Shown: in pieces, positions 32,152 through 40,606 of the stretch
How positions within the stretch are numbered: position 1 is the stretch's first letter
Layout of the letters: each line of letters begins with the position of its first letter
From: Chloroflexota bacterium
Lineage (GTDB): Bacteria; Chloroflexota; Dehalococcoidia; UBA2979
Assembly (NCBI GenBank): GCA_947479915.1
Contig: CANKAU010000004.1
Coordinates: 1-64,000 of the forward strand
Direction: 5' to 3'
DNA: 64,000 nucleotides
Made by a program: the position numbers and the translations under genes
Notes under the pieces: model-generated
The model's database searches: none
Seen by the model: the letters and a program-made list of their open reading frames with translations, nothing else
What the model was told of the DNA's origin: nothing

Positions 32152-33405
32152 CTACGCCCGAGCGCCCACGGGGGCACCCTGTCGCTCGCGCAGCGCCTCG
32201 TCGAAGGCGCTCGCGTTCGCAGGCACGCGTAGCGGCTCCACGACCTTGTCCGCGACCGCCTCGATGGTCTTGAGGCCACCACCGGAGATCACGGCGACGG
32301 TCTCCTCGTCGCGGCGGATGAAGCCGGACGCGACCATCTTCTTCAGGCAGCCGATAGTCACGCCGCCGGCCGTCTCCGCGAAGATGCCCTCGGTCTCGGC
32401 GAGGAGCTTGATGCCCTCGACGATCTCATCGTCGTTGACCATCTCGGCGCCGCCGTTGGTCTCCTGCATCTGCTTGAGCGCGTAGTAGCCGTCGGCCGGG
32501 TTCCCGATCGCCAGCGAGCGAGCGATGGTGTTCGGCTTCTGCGGCACGAAGTTCAGCGTGTGCTTCTCGAACGCCGTGGTGATCGGCGAGCAGCCCTCCG
32601 CCTGCGCGCCGGACATGCGCGTGTGCGGCGTGTCGATCAGCCCCACCTTGTGGAACTCCTGCAGGCCCTTCCAGATCTTCGTGTACATCGAGCCCGAGGC
32701 CATCGGCGCGACGATGTGATCCGGTGAGCGCCAGCCGAGCTGCTCAGCGATCTCGTAGCCCAGCGTGCGGCTGCCCTCCGCGTAGTACGGGCGGACGTTG
32801 ATGTTCACGAACGCCCACGGCCGCGCCATGGACAGCTCGGTGCAGAGCCGGTTCACGTCGTCGTAGGAGCCGCGCACCATGACCAGCGTCGGGTTGTAGA
32901 TCGCGGAGCCCACGACCTTGCCCTGCTCCAGGTCGTCCGGGATGAACACGTAGCAGTCCATGCCCGCCCCGGCCGCGTGCGCCGCGACCGAGTTGGCGAG
33001 GTTGCCGGTGGACGCGCACGCCATCGCCTCAAAGCCGAACTCGCGCGCCTTCGCGATCGCCACGGAGACCACGCGGTCCTTGAACGACCACGTGGGGTTC
33101 ACGGTGTCGTTCTTGATCCACAGCGTGTCGAGACCGACCGCCTTCGCGAGGCGATCCGCCTTGATCAGCGGCGTGTAGCCGGTACCCAGGTCGACCTTGT
33201 ACTTGGGGTCACACGGCAGCAACTCCGCGTAGCGCCAGAGGCTGGTCGGCCCGCGCTCGATGGAGTCGCGCGTCATCGCGCCGCGGATGCCGTCGTAGTC
33301 GTAGGCGACTTCCAGCGGGCCGAAGCAGAACTCACAGGAGAAGATGGGGTTCAGGGGATACTCGCGGCCGCATTCGCGGCACTTGAGTGCGTGAGCAAAC
33401 GTCAT
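32152..33405 (-). CDS. thrC: Threonine synthase-like PLP enzyme
   Basis: Fold-type II PLP enzyme; ThrC converts O-phosphohomoserine to threonine. 417 residues: N-terminal zinc ribbon (LKCRECGREYPL and SCEFCFGPLE), YTPLIKADRLA, PLP lysine in NPTWSFKDRVVSVAI near residue 111, CASTGNLANSVAAHAA, and a Gly-rich end AVISGGGLK. It is the first full gene behind a SAM-I riboswitch and is followed by NIL and carrier genes. That context suggests homocysteine formation from phosphohomoserine and a protein thiocarboxylate, or a dual role; sequence alone cannot decide. Confidence 0.9.
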   Translation of the reverse strand: MTFAHALKCRECGREYPLNPIFSCEFCFGPLEVAYDYDGIRGAMTRDSIERGPTSLWRYAELLPCDPKYKVDLGTGYTPLIKADRLAKAVGLDTLWIKNDTVNPTWSFKDRVVSVAIAKAREFGFEAMACASTGNLANSVAAHAAGAGMDCYVFIPDDLEQGKVVGSAIYNPTLVMVRGSYDDVNRLCTELSMARPWAFVNINVRPYYAEGSRTLGYEIAEQLGWRSPDHIVAPMASGSMYTKIWKGLQEFHKVGLIDTPHTRMSGAQAEGCSPITTAFEKHTLNFVPQKPNTIARSLAIGNPADGYYALKQMQETNGGAEMVNDDEIVEGIKLLAETEGIFAETAGGVTIGCLKKMVASGFIRRDEETVAVISGGGLKTIEAVADKVVEPLRVPANASAFDEALRERQGAPVGARA

Positions 33406-33473
33406 GGTGTGGATCCTCGGATGGTGCGCGCGGCAGGCCGCGGCGCATCGGATGACGGTCGAGTGCGGGGACG

Positions 33474-33505
33474 CCCGAGGCGCGAAGCGGAGGCTTCGCG
33501 TCGGG
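33474..33505 (-). other. Hairpin directly after the Met-rich leader peptide
   Basis: On the minus strand a 7-bp GCGAAGC/GCTTCGC stem with a 4-nt loop is extended by an imperfect CCCG/CGGG base. Its 5' edge touches the leader peptide stop codon, so a ribosome held on the last Met codons would cover it. No U-run follows, so it would act as an attenuator or through ribosome access rather than as a classical terminator. Confidence 0.5.
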
Positions 33506-33604
33506 CTAGCGCATCACCATGGGACGCATCGGAGCGCGCGAAGCGTCGCGACGCGACGAGGCACCCGGGGCGGGTTGGCGATGGAGATGGCGAAGTGAGG
33601 TCAT
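33506..33604 (-). CDS. 32-residue Met-rich leader peptide
   Basis: ATG 33604 is 16 nt after the 3' strand of riboswitch helix P1, with GGAAGG about 9 nt upstream. The peptide starts MTSLRHLHRQPAPGASSRRD and ends APMRPMVMR: three Met in the last seven residues just before the stop and a strong hairpin. This is the layout of an amino acid attenuator. No homologue is known to me; the basic composition also allows chance. Confidence 0.5.
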   Translation of the reverse strand: MTSLRHLHRQPAPGASSRRDASRAPMRPMVMR

Positions 33605-33619
33605 GAGCGGCGCCTTCCG

Positions 33620-33740
33620 TTCATCTTCCCCGAGGCGACCCGTGTCACCTCGAGCCGGACTTAGCACCGTGTTCGACCAGGCGTGGCCGACCGGTTGCCG
33701 CGGGTTCGTAGGGCCGGGCCCTCCCCCGCTCTGGATGAAC
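33620..33740 (-). promoter_or_regulatory. SAM-I (S-box) riboswitch
   Basis: The minus strand has the core of the S-box family in order: P1 TTCATC pairing with GATGAA, then CAGAGCGGGGGAGGG, CCCGGCCCTACGAACCCG, GCGGCAACC, GGTGCTAAGTCC, and the closing CTCGGGGAAGATGAA. These match the conserved AGAG, GGAGGGA, GCAACC and GGUGC-AA-UCC elements that bind SAM. It lies 215 nt upstream of thrC and 47 nt after the -10 box. SAM binding is expected to repress the operon. Confidence 0.93.
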
Positions 33741-33786
33741 ATCAAGGCACTGGCCCGAGGGGCTGCCGCCTGATGCGTACGTACGA

Positions 33787-33816
33787 AGGCTAGATTCGCG
33801 CCTCGACTTCTGTCAA
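33787..33816 (-). promoter_or_regulatory. Promoter of the S-box operon
   Basis: TTGACA (33816-33811) and TAGCCT (33792-33787) on the minus strand with an 18-bp spacer. Transcription should begin near 33780, about 40 nt before the riboswitch. Confidence 0.55.
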
Positions 33817-33837
33817 TCGGGCGAGGACGGCCGTCGG

Positions 33838-34140
33838 CTACAGCCCCTGCCCCAGCGTCTTGCCGAGCCGCGCGTCGATGATCGCCGCGCGCACGACGCC
33901 GAGGTCGATCTGCCCCTGCGACACCACCGCGCCCCCGATCTCGATGACCGGGATCTCGAGCATGTACTTCCGCTCCAGCTCCTCGTCGCCCTCGATGTTC
34001 ACATCGTCGATGTGGAACGGGAGCGTCTGCTGGAGCGCGCGGAGCTGGAGGCGCGCCACGTCGCAGAGGTGGCAGCCCTTGCGGCCGTACAGGGTCACGT
34101 GCGGCGACTCCTCCGGCAGGATCGGCGCGCCGCGCATCAT
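33838..34140 (-). CDS. Glutaredoxin-like protein
   Basis: Thiol-disulfide protein of the DUF836/glutaredoxin type. 100 residues; active site GRKGCHLCDVARLQL near residue 20, cis-Pro region YMLEIPVIEIGG near residue 65. The start ATG overlaps the lgt stop by 4 bp (ATGA), so the two are coupled. Physiological partner not evident. Confidence 0.88.
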   Translation of the reverse strand: MMRGAPILPEESPHVTLYGRKGCHLCDVARLQLRALQQTLPFHIDDVNIEGDEELERKYMLEIPVIEIGGAVVSQGQIDLGVVRAAIIDARLGKTLGQGL

Positions 34141-34997
34141 CCTCGGCGCACCGGGATGCGGCCGGGTGGCGTCGGCGCGAGCTTGTCGTCGACCGGCGGC
34201 TGGCGCAGCAGCCAGGTGATCGCGGGGATCGAGCCGATCGTCGTGAGGATAGAGACCAGCTGCGGCACCGTGGCGCCGGGGAGGAACGTGTCGGCGGAGT
34301 CGACGCGGAGGAAGCTGACCGCCCAGCGCATGATCGAGTAGCCGATGAGGAACACGAAGAACGTGAGCCCCGGCCGGCGCCTCAGCGGACCGAACATGCA
34401 CCAGAACAGCGCGCCGAGGATCACCAGGTCGCCGATCAGCTCATAGGTGGTCGCAGGGTGGTGCGCTCCCACGGTGAGCGAGTGCGCGAACGCCGGTGAG
34501 TCCGGGTGCGAATAGAGCACCGCCCACGGCAGGTTCGTCGCCTTCGCGAGGTGCTCGCCGTTCACGAGGTCGCCGAGGCGGCCGATCGCCATGCCGGTGA
34601 TCAGCCCGAAGCTCGCGATATCGAGGCCCTTGCGGAGCGGGTAGCCTCGGAACCAGGCGAACAGGAACGACCCGAGGACGCCGCCCAGCACGGCGCCCCA
34701 CACGGAGATGCCGCCCTCCGCGATGGCGAAGATGTCCCAGATGTTCTTGCCGTAGTAGGCCCAGTGCTCCGCAACGAAGAGCGCGCGCGCGCCGACGATG
34801 CCGCTGGGCACCCCGACCAGCGCGAGTGTGTACGCGTCGTCCTCGTCGTAGCCGATCTTGCGCCCGGCCCACAGCGAGAGCTGCACGCCGACCAGGATGC
34901 CGACGGCGGTGAAGAACCCGTGCCAGGTGATGAGGAAGGGCCCCAGCTTGAAGATGTTGGGGCTCCACGGGATCGTGATGACGAGGAACGGGAGCAC
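34137..34997 (-). CDS. lgt: Prolipoprotein diacylglyceryl transferase
   Basis: Membrane enzyme that attaches diacylglycerol to the lipobox cysteine of prolipoproteins. 286 residues with about seven helices; the Lgt signature is GRLGDLVNGEHLA near residue 140, and ISVWGAVLGGVLG and the C-terminal YSIMRWAVSFLRVD match the family. GTG 34997 is the start. Nine lipoproteins in this window are its likely clients. Coupled to the downstream glutaredoxin. Confidence 0.96.
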   Translation of the reverse strand: MLPFLVITIPWSPNIFKLGPFLITWHGFFTAVGILVGVQLSLWAGRKIGYDEDDAYTLALVGVPSGIVGARALFVAEHWAYYGKNIWDIFAIAEGGISVWGAVLGGVLGSFLFAWFRGYPLRKGLDIASFGLITGMAIGRLGDLVNGEHLAKATNLPWAVLYSHPDSPAFAHSLTVGAHHPATTYELIGDLVILGALFWCMFGPLRRRPGLTFFVFLIGYSIMRWAVSFLRVDSADTFLPGATVPQLVSILTTIGSIPAITWLLRQPPVDDKLAPTPPGRIPVRRG

Positions 34998-35136
34998 GTG
35001 GCCTCCAGATCATCGACGGCCGGTGGGCGGCCCTCGCGCGGATCACGATACTGCGCCATCTGTCGAGGTGCGCGGCGCCGTGGAGGGGATCGGGACTCGC
35101 GGCGCTCGCTGTTCGAGGCGGTCGAGGTGCATCCGC

Positions 35137-35333
35137 AGGGCGGCCCACCCCTGCCCCTCCCGGCGCGGGAGGGGTTGAGAGGAGAACCAACCGTGAGGAG
35201 CTGCGCCCCTCACACTCCCGGCGGACTCGCCCTGCCCGCGGTCGTTCCCGATCCGGGTTCCTCAAAGGGCGAAGCCCTTTGAGCTTCATCCCCCTTCCCG
35301 CGCAGGGAAGGGGGCAGGGGGATGGGCCGCCCC
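35137..35333. repeat. Dispersed GC-rich intergenic repeat, copy C (inverted pair)
   Basis: Within gene-free 34998-35424. Left arm 35137-35184 (GGCGGCCCACCCC then a CCCCTCCC/GGGAGGGG stem) is inverted relative to the right arm 35261-35333, which has CAAAGGGC-GAA-GCCCTTTG, a CCCCTTCCC/GGGAAGGGG stem and GATGGGCCGCC. The inner segment includes GGAGCTGCGCCCCTCACACT. The left half is the reverse complement of copy A. Confidence 0.8.
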
Positions 35334-35424
35334 CCGTTCCACCTCGATCGCCTCGACCAACTGTTCCCCGCGTCGCAGGGCGAGCGCCGCGCCGCCCGCT
35401 CGCCGACGAGAGCGCCCTCGATCG

Positions 35425-36237
35425 CTACGAGGTGCGGGACCAGCGACGCGAGCGACGCTTAGCGACCTGCACGGCGGCAGCGTGGGCGCGCTCCGCGTAG
35501 GGCGCGCCGATCGAGGCGAGCGGCTCGCTATCGGGGCCTTCGCGGTGGCGCAGCGCGGCTGCGATCAGGTGGTCGAGCAGCGCCGGGTTCTTCGGCAGCA
35601 GCGATCCGTGGAGGTACGTCCCGATCGCCTCGTTGCGCTGGGCGCCCTCGGTGCCGTCGTCGCCGTTGTTACCGTAGCCGTAGTCCACCATCGCGAACGG
35701 TCGCGCGCCCGGGCCGAGGTACGTGCGCCCGCCGTGGTTCTCGAACCCCGCGAGCTCGCCCACGCCCGGCACGACCGCCGTTGCGATCACATCGCCGATG
35801 CAGCGCGCCCAGCCCGGGCCGGGCGCCACGGTCGTCACGTCGAAGACGCCCGCTCCCGGCAGTTCCGCGCCCGTCCCGTCGCGATACGACTGGCCGAACA
35901 ACTGGTAGCCGCCGCAGATCGCGAGCATCGCCACGTTCTCGTCGGCCCACGCGCGCAGCCGCGGGCCGTGCGCCGCGAGGTCCTCCGCGATACGCCGCTG
36001 CTCGCGATCCTGCCCGCCGCCGATCAGCACGAGGTCGGTGTCGTCCGGCAGCGGATCGCCGAGGCTGACGGACGTCACCTCGACATCCACGCCGTGCTCG
36101 GCGGCGCGCGCGCGGAGGGCGATCACGTTGCCGCGATCGGCGTACACGTTCATCACGTCGTCGTAGAGCGTGACGACGCGGATCGAACGACGCGCGTGCT
36201 GCGTCGACGAAGGCTGGGCCTGCTCGTCGTTCGTCAC
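35425..36237 (-). CDS. gatD: Lipid II glutaminase GatD
   Basis: Class I glutaminase that supplies ammonia to MurT for amidating the D-Glu of lipid II. 270 residues; catalytic Cys in MLAICGGYQLFGQSY near residue 108 and His in GTYLHGSLLPKNP near residue 210. A basic C-terminal tail of about 25 residues is extra. GTG 36237 overlaps the murT stop by 4 bp, so the complex subunits are translationally coupled. Confidence 0.93.
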   Translation of the reverse strand: MTNDEQAQPSSTQHARRSIRVVTLYDDVMNVYADRGNVIALRARAAEHGVDVEVTSVSLGDPLPDDTDLVLIGGGQDREQRRIAEDLAAHGPRLRAWADENVAMLAICGGYQLFGQSYRDGTGAELPGAGVFDVTTVAPGPGWARCIGDVIATAVVPGVGELAGFENHGGRTYLGPGARPFAMVDYGYGNNGDDGTEGAQRNEAIGTYLHGSLLPKNPALLDHLIAAALRHREGPDSEPLASIGAPYAERAHAAAVQVAKRRSRRWSRTS

Positions 36238-37670
36238 TTGCTCGCCTCCCAGTACGCGCCCACACCGGCGCGCCGCGCGAGCGCCGAGCGCACGTCCATC
36301 ATCGCGGTGTACGTCGCGACGACATCGAGCCGGCCGCCCGGCGGCGTGCGCGCGAGCGCGGCGTCCAGCGCGCGCTCGGTCTGCGGGATCACGGAGACGG
36401 GCGGGCAGCCCGCGAGCGAGAAGCGCAGGGCGAGGTCATCGGCGCGATCGCCGGAACAGACGATCGTGGCGCCGGTGCCGGCGAGCATCTCCAGGTCGGC
36501 GTCGTAGATCCACGACACGTCCTGCCCGTCCTGCACGCCGTCGTTCAGCATGGCGAGCACGGTCAGCGGCGGTGCGGCAACGGTGAGGACGCGCAGCACT
36601 TCGTTCAGCCCGGCGGGGTTCTTCGCCAGCAGCAGTCGCACGCGCCGGCCGGCGACCTCGAAGCGTTCCTGCCGCCCGAACGCAGGCCCCGCCTCCGCCA
36701 GCGCCGAGGCGATCGTGACGACGTCCAGCCCCAACGCGTACGCCGCGGCGGCGGCGGCGAGCGCGTTGTACGCGGAGTACAGCCCGGCCAGCGGCAGCTC
36801 GAACTGGAACGTCTGCTGCTCCGCGCCGTGCCCGATCGCCACGTGCACCGTGCTGCCGTCTTCGCGCAGCTCGATGCGGCGCGCGGAGACGTCCGGCACG
36901 GGGCGCGTGCGCCCGCACGTCGGGCAGTGCCAGCGACCGACGTGGCCCATGTAGATCGCCTCGTAGGTGAAGCGCGAGCCGCAACCGCAGAACCGCGCGT
37001 CCGAGGCGTGATCGGCGTGGGTCAGTGCGACCGCGTCGTCGTCCACCCCAAACGTGACGACGCGCGCGCCGCGCGCGTGCTCCGCGAGCTGCGCGATGGA
37101 GGGATCGTCCGCGTTGAGCACCAGCGTCGGCGGCGTCTGCACCTCCTCGAGGGCGCGCGCCCAGCCCTCGGCGACGGAGTCCACCTCGCCGTAGCGATCG
37201 AGCTGGTCGCGGAACAGGTTGAGGAAGACGGCGAGACGCGGCCGCAGGCGCGGCATCAGGCGCGCGAGGGCCGCCTCGTCTACCTCGAACACCCCGGCGC
37301 GCGCGTCGGCGCGGGGAACCAGACCGCGCCCGTCCACCGAGCCGGAGTACGCCGCGATCAGGCCACGTTCGAGGTTCGAGCCGGACGGGTTCGTCAGCGG
37401 GTCGACGCCCCCGGCACGCAGGATCGCCGCGAGCAGGTGCGTAGTCGTCGTCTTGCCGTTCGTGCCCGTGACCGTCGCCACCCCGTGCCCCGGCTGCAGC
37501 GCGAGCCGCTCGATGAGGCTCGGCGCGAGTGCACCCGCGACCAGGCCGGGGATCGCGGTGCCCCCGCTGCGACCGAGGCGGCGCGCAATGGCACGCGAGG
37601 CGCGGCCCAGCAGCAGCGCGAGGCGCTCGCGCGGCGACGGCGGGCTGGACTGCTGGGTGGCGGTGCTCAC
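36234..37670 (-). CDS. murT: Lipid II isoglutaminyl synthase MurT
   Basis: Mur-ligase-like ATPase that amidates lipid II with GatD. 478 residues: ATP loop TVTGTNGKTTTTHLLAA near residue 70, a four-Cys zinc ribbon in the middle domain (FCGCGSRF and WHCPTCGRTRP), ending with the DUF1727 domain (LAKNPAGLNEVLR, LAMLNDGVQDGQDVSWIYD). GTG 37670 is 5 bp from the HAD stop. This pair indicates amidated peptidoglycan and thus a peptidoglycan-containing cell. Confidence 0.95.
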   Translation of the reverse strand: MSTATQQSSPPSPRERLALLLGRASRAIARRLGRSGGTAIPGLVAGALAPSLIERLALQPGHGVATVTGTNGKTTTTHLLAAILRAGGVDPLTNPSGSNLERGLIAAYSGSVDGRGLVPRADARAGVFEVDEAALARLMPRLRPRLAVFLNLFRDQLDRYGEVDSVAEGWARALEEVQTPPTLVLNADDPSIAQLAEHARGARVVTFGVDDDAVALTHADHASDARFCGCGSRFTYEAIYMGHVGRWHCPTCGRTRPVPDVSARRIELREDGSTVHVAIGHGAEQQTFQFELPLAGLYSAYNALAAAAAAYALGLDVVTIASALAEAGPAFGRQERFEVAGRRVRLLLAKNPAGLNEVLRVLTVAAPPLTVLAMLNDGVQDGQDVSWIYDADLEMLAGTGATIVCSGDRADDLALRFSLAGCPPVSVIPQTERALDAALARTPPGGRLDVVATYTAMMDVRSALARRAGVGAYWEASK

Positions 37671-37674
37671 CGGA

Positions 37675-38478
37675 TCAATTCTCGCCCACGGACGCCGCTG
37701 GCGCGCCCGGCGAGTCCGGGGGATCGCCGGAACCGTCGTCGAGGAGGCCGAGCGAGTCGAGCGCGGGGAACAGGTCGCCCACGCCGGGGACGCGCACGTG
37801 GGCCGGCGGGTCGCCGTCGTCCCGGTCGCCCACCTGCACCACCCACCAGCCGTACAGACGCGGCGGGCCTACGTCGTAGCGCGGCGTGTCGCCGACGAAC
37901 ACCGCCTCGTCCGCCGTCGCGCCCAGTGCCTCAAGCGCGGCCTCGAAGATGCCAGGGTGGGGCTTGGACTGGCGCAGCTCGTCGCTGAACAGCAGCACAT
38001 CGAAGTGCTCCAGCAGGCCGTGCGCCTCCAGCACCGGGCGCAGGTGCCGCCCACCGGAGACACCCGTGTTCGAGATCAGGCCCACGGCGAAGCCACGCGC
38101 ACGCGCCTCCTCGATCACCTCGAGGGCGCCCGGCAGCAGTTCGGGCGGCGTCTGGACGATCGGCCCGCCGTACGCCTCGATGAAGGCGTCGATGTCACCC
38201 TCCGGCACGCGGTCGGGGAGCGCCGGGTCGAACCGCTCGATGACATGGCGGCCGCGCTCCTCGGCGGTGACGTCGCGGCCCTCCTCCTGGAGCGCGGAGA
38301 GCGCGGCCATCGACTCGCGGTGGCGCTCCGTGAACTCCTCGATGGTGGGATCGATGCCGTGGCGGCGAAGAATCGCGGCGACGCCGTCGAAGCGCATCTG
38401 GGCGCGCTCGGGGAAGACGGCGCGACGCTCGGTCAGCAGCGTGCCCCACAGGTCGAAGACGATCGCGCGCAGCGGCAT
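37675..38478 (-). CDS. HAD-superfamily hydrolase
   Basis: Phosphatase/dehalogenase-like protein, substrate unknown. 267 residues: motif I IVFDLWGTLLTERR, where the usual second Asp is Trp as in many dehalogenase-type members; motif II LISNTG near residue 140; KPHPGIFEAAL (motif III Lys); and VFVGDTPRYDVGPP (motif IV). The last 25 residues are Gly/Pro/Asp-rich. First gene of a leftward unit with murT and gatD. Confidence 0.85.
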   Translation of the reverse strand: MPLRAIVFDLWGTLLTERRAVFPERAQMRFDGVAAILRRHGIDPTIEEFTERHRESMAALSALQEEGRDVTAEERGRHVIERFDPALPDRVPEGDIDAFIEAYGGPIVQTPPELLPGALEVIEEARARGFAVGLISNTGVSGGRHLRPVLEAHGLLEHFDVLLFSDELRQSKPHPGIFEAALEALGATADEAVFVGDTPRYDVGPPRLYGWWVVQVGDRDDGDPPAHVRVPGVGDLFPALDSLGLLDDGSGDPPDSPGAPAASVGEN

Positions 38479-38515
38479 TCGACATCGACCTCCCTGTGGA
38501 CACGGTACCGGACAC

Positions 38516-38545
38516 GGAACAGGCGCCGCATGCGGCGCCTGTTCC
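38516..38545. terminator. Perfect palindrome after tatA
   Basis: A 30-nt perfect palindrome, each arm GGAACAGGCGCCGCA, lying 21 bp beyond the tatA stop and 37 bp before the HAD start. No T-run. Likely the tatA terminator. Confidence 0.65.
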
Positions 38546-38566
38546 CGATCTGCCGTGGGCCGCGGA

Positions 38567-38773
38567 CTAGGAGTCCTTGCGAGCCTCGTCGGTCGAGGAA
38601 GCCACCTTGGCGTCTTCCTTCTTCTTCTCGTCGGCCGTGCGCGTCTCCTCGCGGAACTCGCGGATGCCGCGCCCCAGCGCGCCGCCGAGCCCGGCGAGTC
38701 GCGACGCGCCGAAGAGCACGACGACGATCGCGAGGATGATCAGCAGTTCAGTCGGGCCAAGCGTGCCAAACAT
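38567..38773 (-). CDS. tatA: Sec-independent translocase subunit TatA
   Basis: Forms the pore of the Tat pathway. 68 residues: MFGTLGPTELLIILAIVVVL, FGASRLAGLGGALGRGIREF (hinge and amphipathic helix), and a charged Lys/Glu tail. The Rieske protein in this window has a Tat-like anchor. No tatB or tatC is adjacent. Confidence 0.93.
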   Translation of the reverse strand: MFGTLGPTELLIILAIVVVLFGASRLAGLGGALGRGIREFREETRTADEKKKEDAKVASSTDEARKDS

Positions 38774-38922
38774 GAGTCAGTCCCTCCCGGTCCGCGCGGT
38801 GGCCGCGGCCGTCCCACGATCGTACACCCGTGGACGGAAATGCAACGCTCCCGGCCGGACATCTGCCGCGCCGATCGCGTCGGGCGAGCGCGGATGCGCT
38901 CAAATGCCCGCGAATCGGGCCG

Positions 38923-39237
38923 CTAGCCGGCGATCCGCTCCACAAAGACGCGCATCACGCCGCCGCAGATCTTGTCGTCGCCGTCCGTCGGCTCGGTGAG
39001 GTCCACGACCACCGTCCGAGGCTGGCCGTCCGCCATGGTCTCCATGGCCTCCTGCCAGACCTCGGCCTCGCCGCAGCCGCCGCCGATCGTGCCGATGAAC
39101 GACCCGTCCGGGCGCAGCAGCATGGAGGCCCCCGGCTTGCGAGGGGTGGAGCCCAGCGCCGAGGAGACGGTGGCCAGCACGCGCGGCTCGCCGGTCTTCT
39201 GGGCCTGGATGATTTCCTGGTACAGCTCAAGGGACAT
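38923..39237 (-). CDS. XdhC/CoxI N-terminal domain protein
   Basis: Short protein matching the N-terminal domain of XdhC, the chaperone that prepares and inserts sulfurated molybdenum cofactor into xanthine dehydrogenase-type enzymes. 104 residues: VLATVSSALGSTPRKPGASM near residue 22 and FIGTIGGGCGEAEVWQEA with the conserved Cys near residue 55. The C-terminal Rossmann domain is in a separate gene (39758-40606). Promoter at 39283-39311. Confidence 0.88.
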   Translation of the reverse strand: MSLELYQEIIQAQKTGEPRVLATVSSALGSTPRKPGASMLLRPDGSFIGTIGGGCGEAEVWQEAMETMADGQPRTVVVDLTEPTDGDDKICGGVMRVFVERIAG

Positions 39238-39282
39238 GTGAAGGCTCCCACTGGAATGCCGAGCAGCGCCCGGCACCCCTCG

Positions 39283-39311
39283 ATCATACCGCGCGCCGAT
39301 CGCTGGTCCGA
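39283..39311 (-). promoter_or_regulatory. Promoter before the short XdhC gene
   Basis: Minus strand TCGGAC and TATGAT with a 17-bp spacer, about 46 bp upstream of the start codon. The -10 is strong, the -35 weak. Confidence 0.45.
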
Positions 39312-39493
39312 AAATCCGGCACCGCGAGGATCTGGGGAGATCCGGAGGCGGCCCCCCCTGCGTATCTCCGGCAGAGCGGCGGTCGGCGTCCGGAACGCCG
39401 GTGACGCCCACCCTGCGCACGCACCAGGACGGTGCCGCGCGCGGGTTCGCAGCCAGTGGGTGCGGCGGCCGGATCTGCTCCGACGCCGGACAA

Positions 39494-39523
39494 GCACAGG
39501 GGCCGATTGCTCGGCCCCCGTGC
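39494..39523 (-). terminator. Hairpin in the long gap between the XdhC genes
   Basis: GCAC-x-GGGGCCGA stem (4 + 8 bp, one mismatch) with a TTGC loop, 235 bp beyond the stop of the longer XdhC gene. The rest of gene-free 39312-39757 shows nothing that I can name; a possible leftward TTGACC box lies near 39690. Confidence 0.4.
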
Positions 39524-39757
39524 CCCAGAGGGAACTGGCAGCGTTGGTGTCGCCGACCGTCGCTCGCGTCACATCTCCGGCGATCCCGGGAATCCCCGGT
39601 AGCGCTTCGACGAGTCGCTCGCGAGGCGCGTTTGTCGCGCCGAGTCGATAACGGGCACAGCATACTCCGCGGTCAAAGCGCGGTGGACGGGTTCCTGACA
39701 CGCCCCGTCGCAGAACGCCGCCGATCCTCCGTTAAATTCCGGATCGAGCGCGATCCG

Positions 39758-40606
39758 CTACCGGACAGGCCACCGGATCGGCGCGCGCTGCTCGCGCATG
39801 CGGCCGCCACCACCACCACGCCGAAGCATCACGATCTCCGCGAGGATCGACAGCGCGATCTCCTCGGGCGTCTCGGCGCCAAGGTCGATGCCGACCGGGG
39901 TGCTGACGGAATCCAGGGCCTCCATGTCGAAGCCCTCCTCGGCGAGGTGCTGGATCACCGTGGCGGTGCGCCGGCGACTGCCGATCATGCCCACGTAGCC
40001 CGCGCCGCGCCCGACGACGCCGCGCAGGGCGTCCTCGTCCTGCTTGTGGCCACGCGAGACGAGGACCACGTAGTCCTGCGGCCCGAACGTCATCGCTGCC
40101 AGCGCCTCGTTCGTGTCGCCGTTGTGGATCGCCTCCGCCATCGGGAAGCGCTCCTTGTTCGCGAACTCCTCGCGGTCGTCCAGCACGGTGACGTCGAACC
40201 CCACGAAGTCGCCGATCGTGGCGACCGCCAGTCCGACGTGGCCGCCGCCGATGACGACGAGGCGCGCGGGGGCCTCGAACAGCTGAACCATCATCTCGGC
40301 ATCGCCGGGGTGCGCCTGCGAGCGGCGGGTCACGGCGCGGCCGTCCCGGCTGAAGTACAGCGTCTGCATGACGACGCGGGGGAAGTCCGTGAAGACGTTC
40401 AGCGCCACCTCGTGCACGGCGTCGTCCAGCGCCGCATCGCCGAGGCTCCCGACGCGGTGCCCGTCCTTGCCGACGAGCATCTTGTCGCCCGGCGTGGCGA
40501 TCGGCGGCTCACCCGGGACGGTCACCGTCGCGGTGACGACCAACGGCCCGCCGGCCAGTGCCGCCTCGATCTCCTGCACGATCTGCATGCGCGTCTGCGC
40601 GTCCAT
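39758..40606 (-). CDS. xdhC: XdhC-family protein with Rossmann domain
   Basis: Molybdenum-cofactor insertion chaperone. 282 residues: an N-terminal XdhC domain (GDKMLVGKDGHRVGSLGD), nucleotide-binding RLVVIGGGHVGLAVATIGD near residue 140, VTVLDDREEFANKERFP, and MIGSRRRTATVIQHL near residue 215. It ends in a Gly/Arg-rich tail. ATG 40606 is chosen. With the 38923 gene it forms a split pair, although no molybdenum dehydrogenase is in the window. Confidence 0.9.
   Translation of the reverse strand: MDAQTRMQIVQEIEAALAGGPLVVTATVTVPGEPPIATPGDKMLVGKDGHRVGSLGDAALDDAVHEVALNVFTDFPRVVMQTLYFSRDGRAVTRRSQAHPGDAEMMVQLFEAPARLVVIGGGHVGLAVATIGDFVGFDVTVLDDREEFANKERFPMAEAIHNGDTNEALAAMTFGPQDYVVLVSRGHKQDEDALRGVVGRGAGYVGMIGSRRRTATVIQHLAEEGFDMEALDSVSTPVGIDLGAETPEEIALSILAEIVMLRRGGGGGRMREQRAPIRWPVR

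Noticed and set aside
39312..39757. Search for a small gene or molybdenum-cofactor riboswitch between the two XdhC genes
   Set aside because: Only low-quality frames and one hairpin; the promoter next to the short XdhC gene (39283-39311) makes a long leader unlikely.
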